DNA from: Desulforhabdus amnigena
GTDB lineage: Bacteria > Desulfobacterota > Syntrophobacteria > Syntrophobacterales > Syntrophobacteraceae
Reading direction: 5' to 3'
Assembly (NCBI RefSeq): GCF_027925305.1
Contig: NZ_BSDR01000001.1
Span: 1,763,001-1,827,000 of the forward strand
DNA: 64,000 nt
The notes under the pieces are model-generated. The model did no database searches. It was not told the origin of the DNA and was given only the letters and a program-made list of their open reading frames with translations. The translations under genes and the position numbers were made by a program. Below, in pieces: positions 63,693 to 64,000 of this stretch (position 1 is the first letter of the stretch; every line of letters begins with the position of its first letter).

Positions 63693-64000
63693 TCAGTGAA
63701 AATGCCAGCCAGCCAGTCTGTAAAGTTCATAAAAATGATGGACCGGGCCATGCCCCTTGCCGAGGGGCAGCCCCTGGCGGATAGCTCCCGTTATGTAGGA
63801 TTTGGCCTGGGCCACGGCTTCTTCCACTGCAAGCCCGCGAGCCAGTCCTGCAGCGATGGCGGAAGCAAATGTACAGCCCGTTCCATGAGTGTGAGGGGTA
63901 TCGTAACGGACATTGGAGTATTCACGAAAGTTCGTCCCATCGAAAAGCAGGTCCATGGGAGTTCCGGCCAAATGCCCCCCCTTGATCAAGACATAGCGCG
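63693..64000 (-). CDS. thiD: Hydroxymethylpyrimidine/phosphomethylpyrimidine kinase, partial (C-terminal end)
   Basis: About 102 codons of the 3' part; the gene runs off the right edge, and the true start is outside. Contains [25 protein letters not shown] and the anion-hole/catalytic [19 protein letters not shown], all typical of ThiD, ending [12 protein letters not shown]. It phosphorylates HMP and HMP-P for thiamine synthesis. A fused ThiDE cannot be excluded from what is visible, but the stop here lies right after the kinase domain, so a fusion could only be at the N-terminus. Confidence 0.92.
   Translation of the reverse strand, partial: RYVLIKGGHLAGTPMDLLFDGTNFREYSNVRYDTPHTHGTGCTFASAIAAGLARGLAVEEAVAQAKSYITGAIRQGLPLGKGHGPVHHFYELYRLAGWHFH

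Overview
The window reads as a chromosomal segment of an anaerobic deltaproteobacterium (Desulfobacterota). Syntrophobacter-like relatives are my best guess. This is inference from gene content (long PurL with PurS-like N-terminus, YcaO-TPR fusion, DsrE2/ArsR pair, small ferredoxin, quinol NO reductase, many palindromic intergenic repeats); no rRNA or other species marker is present.

Layout. 1-168: 5' part of a WrbA-like flavoprotein gene. 949-7893: an unusual divergent signalling/membrane locus. The left arm (minus strand) has two proteins that join an MshEN/T2SSE_N-like N-terminus to tandem DUF202 membrane modules, followed by a sensor histidine kinase and a receiver-only response regulator. 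The right arm (plus strand) has a cytidylate-kinase-like/BON protein and a DUF202 protein carrying a 16-fold perfect heptad array of Arg-Thr pairs. I consider this the best candidate for an undescribed system. 8320-11584: SOUL-family protein, exported ankyrin protein, phosphoglycolate phosphatase, RluA-like pseudouridine synthase lacking the usual catalytic Asp. 11885-19553: a 2472-residue Rhs/YD-repeat toxin with a polymorphic C-terminal tip and a small putative immunity gene. 19554-24465: a graveyard of mobile DNA next to two tRNA genes (Glu, Gln). It holds a broken four-gene transposon (zinc-ribbon protein, DDE transposase, deleted AAA ATPase, primase with a nonsense codon), a comM/yifB fragment and an IS200/IS605 remnant with three terminal hairpins.

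24878-31200: a Rel/SpoT protein with a degenerate synthetase domain, a DegP-type protease, an HNH nuclease, and a DsrE2-like protein with an ArsR regulator. 31455-44754: a long minus-strand run from tRNA-Val through thrS-infC-rpmI-rplT-pheS-pheT, then PilZ, MntP-like, purL-purQ-purN. infC appears to start at CUG. 44824-46805: pgsA and an exported protein. 46992-52108 (plus): DUF4911, a double cyclic-nucleotide-binding-domain protein, miaB, a bifunctional-nuclease-family protein, adenine deaminase. 52425-58773: ferritin-like protein, Smr protein (minus), ribonuclease D, YcaO-TPR, an ABC-2 export pair. 58965-64000 (minus): ferredoxin, cupin, MetE-like protein, quinol-dependent NO reductase, 3' part of thiD.

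Three families of dispersed palindromic intergenic repeats recur across the window: a ~110-bp MITE-like element with GAGCCTATCCGAAAAC ends, a 71-bp element with CCACAGAGACACGGAG ends, and a ~100-125-bp element beginning TATGAAAAAAGGC.
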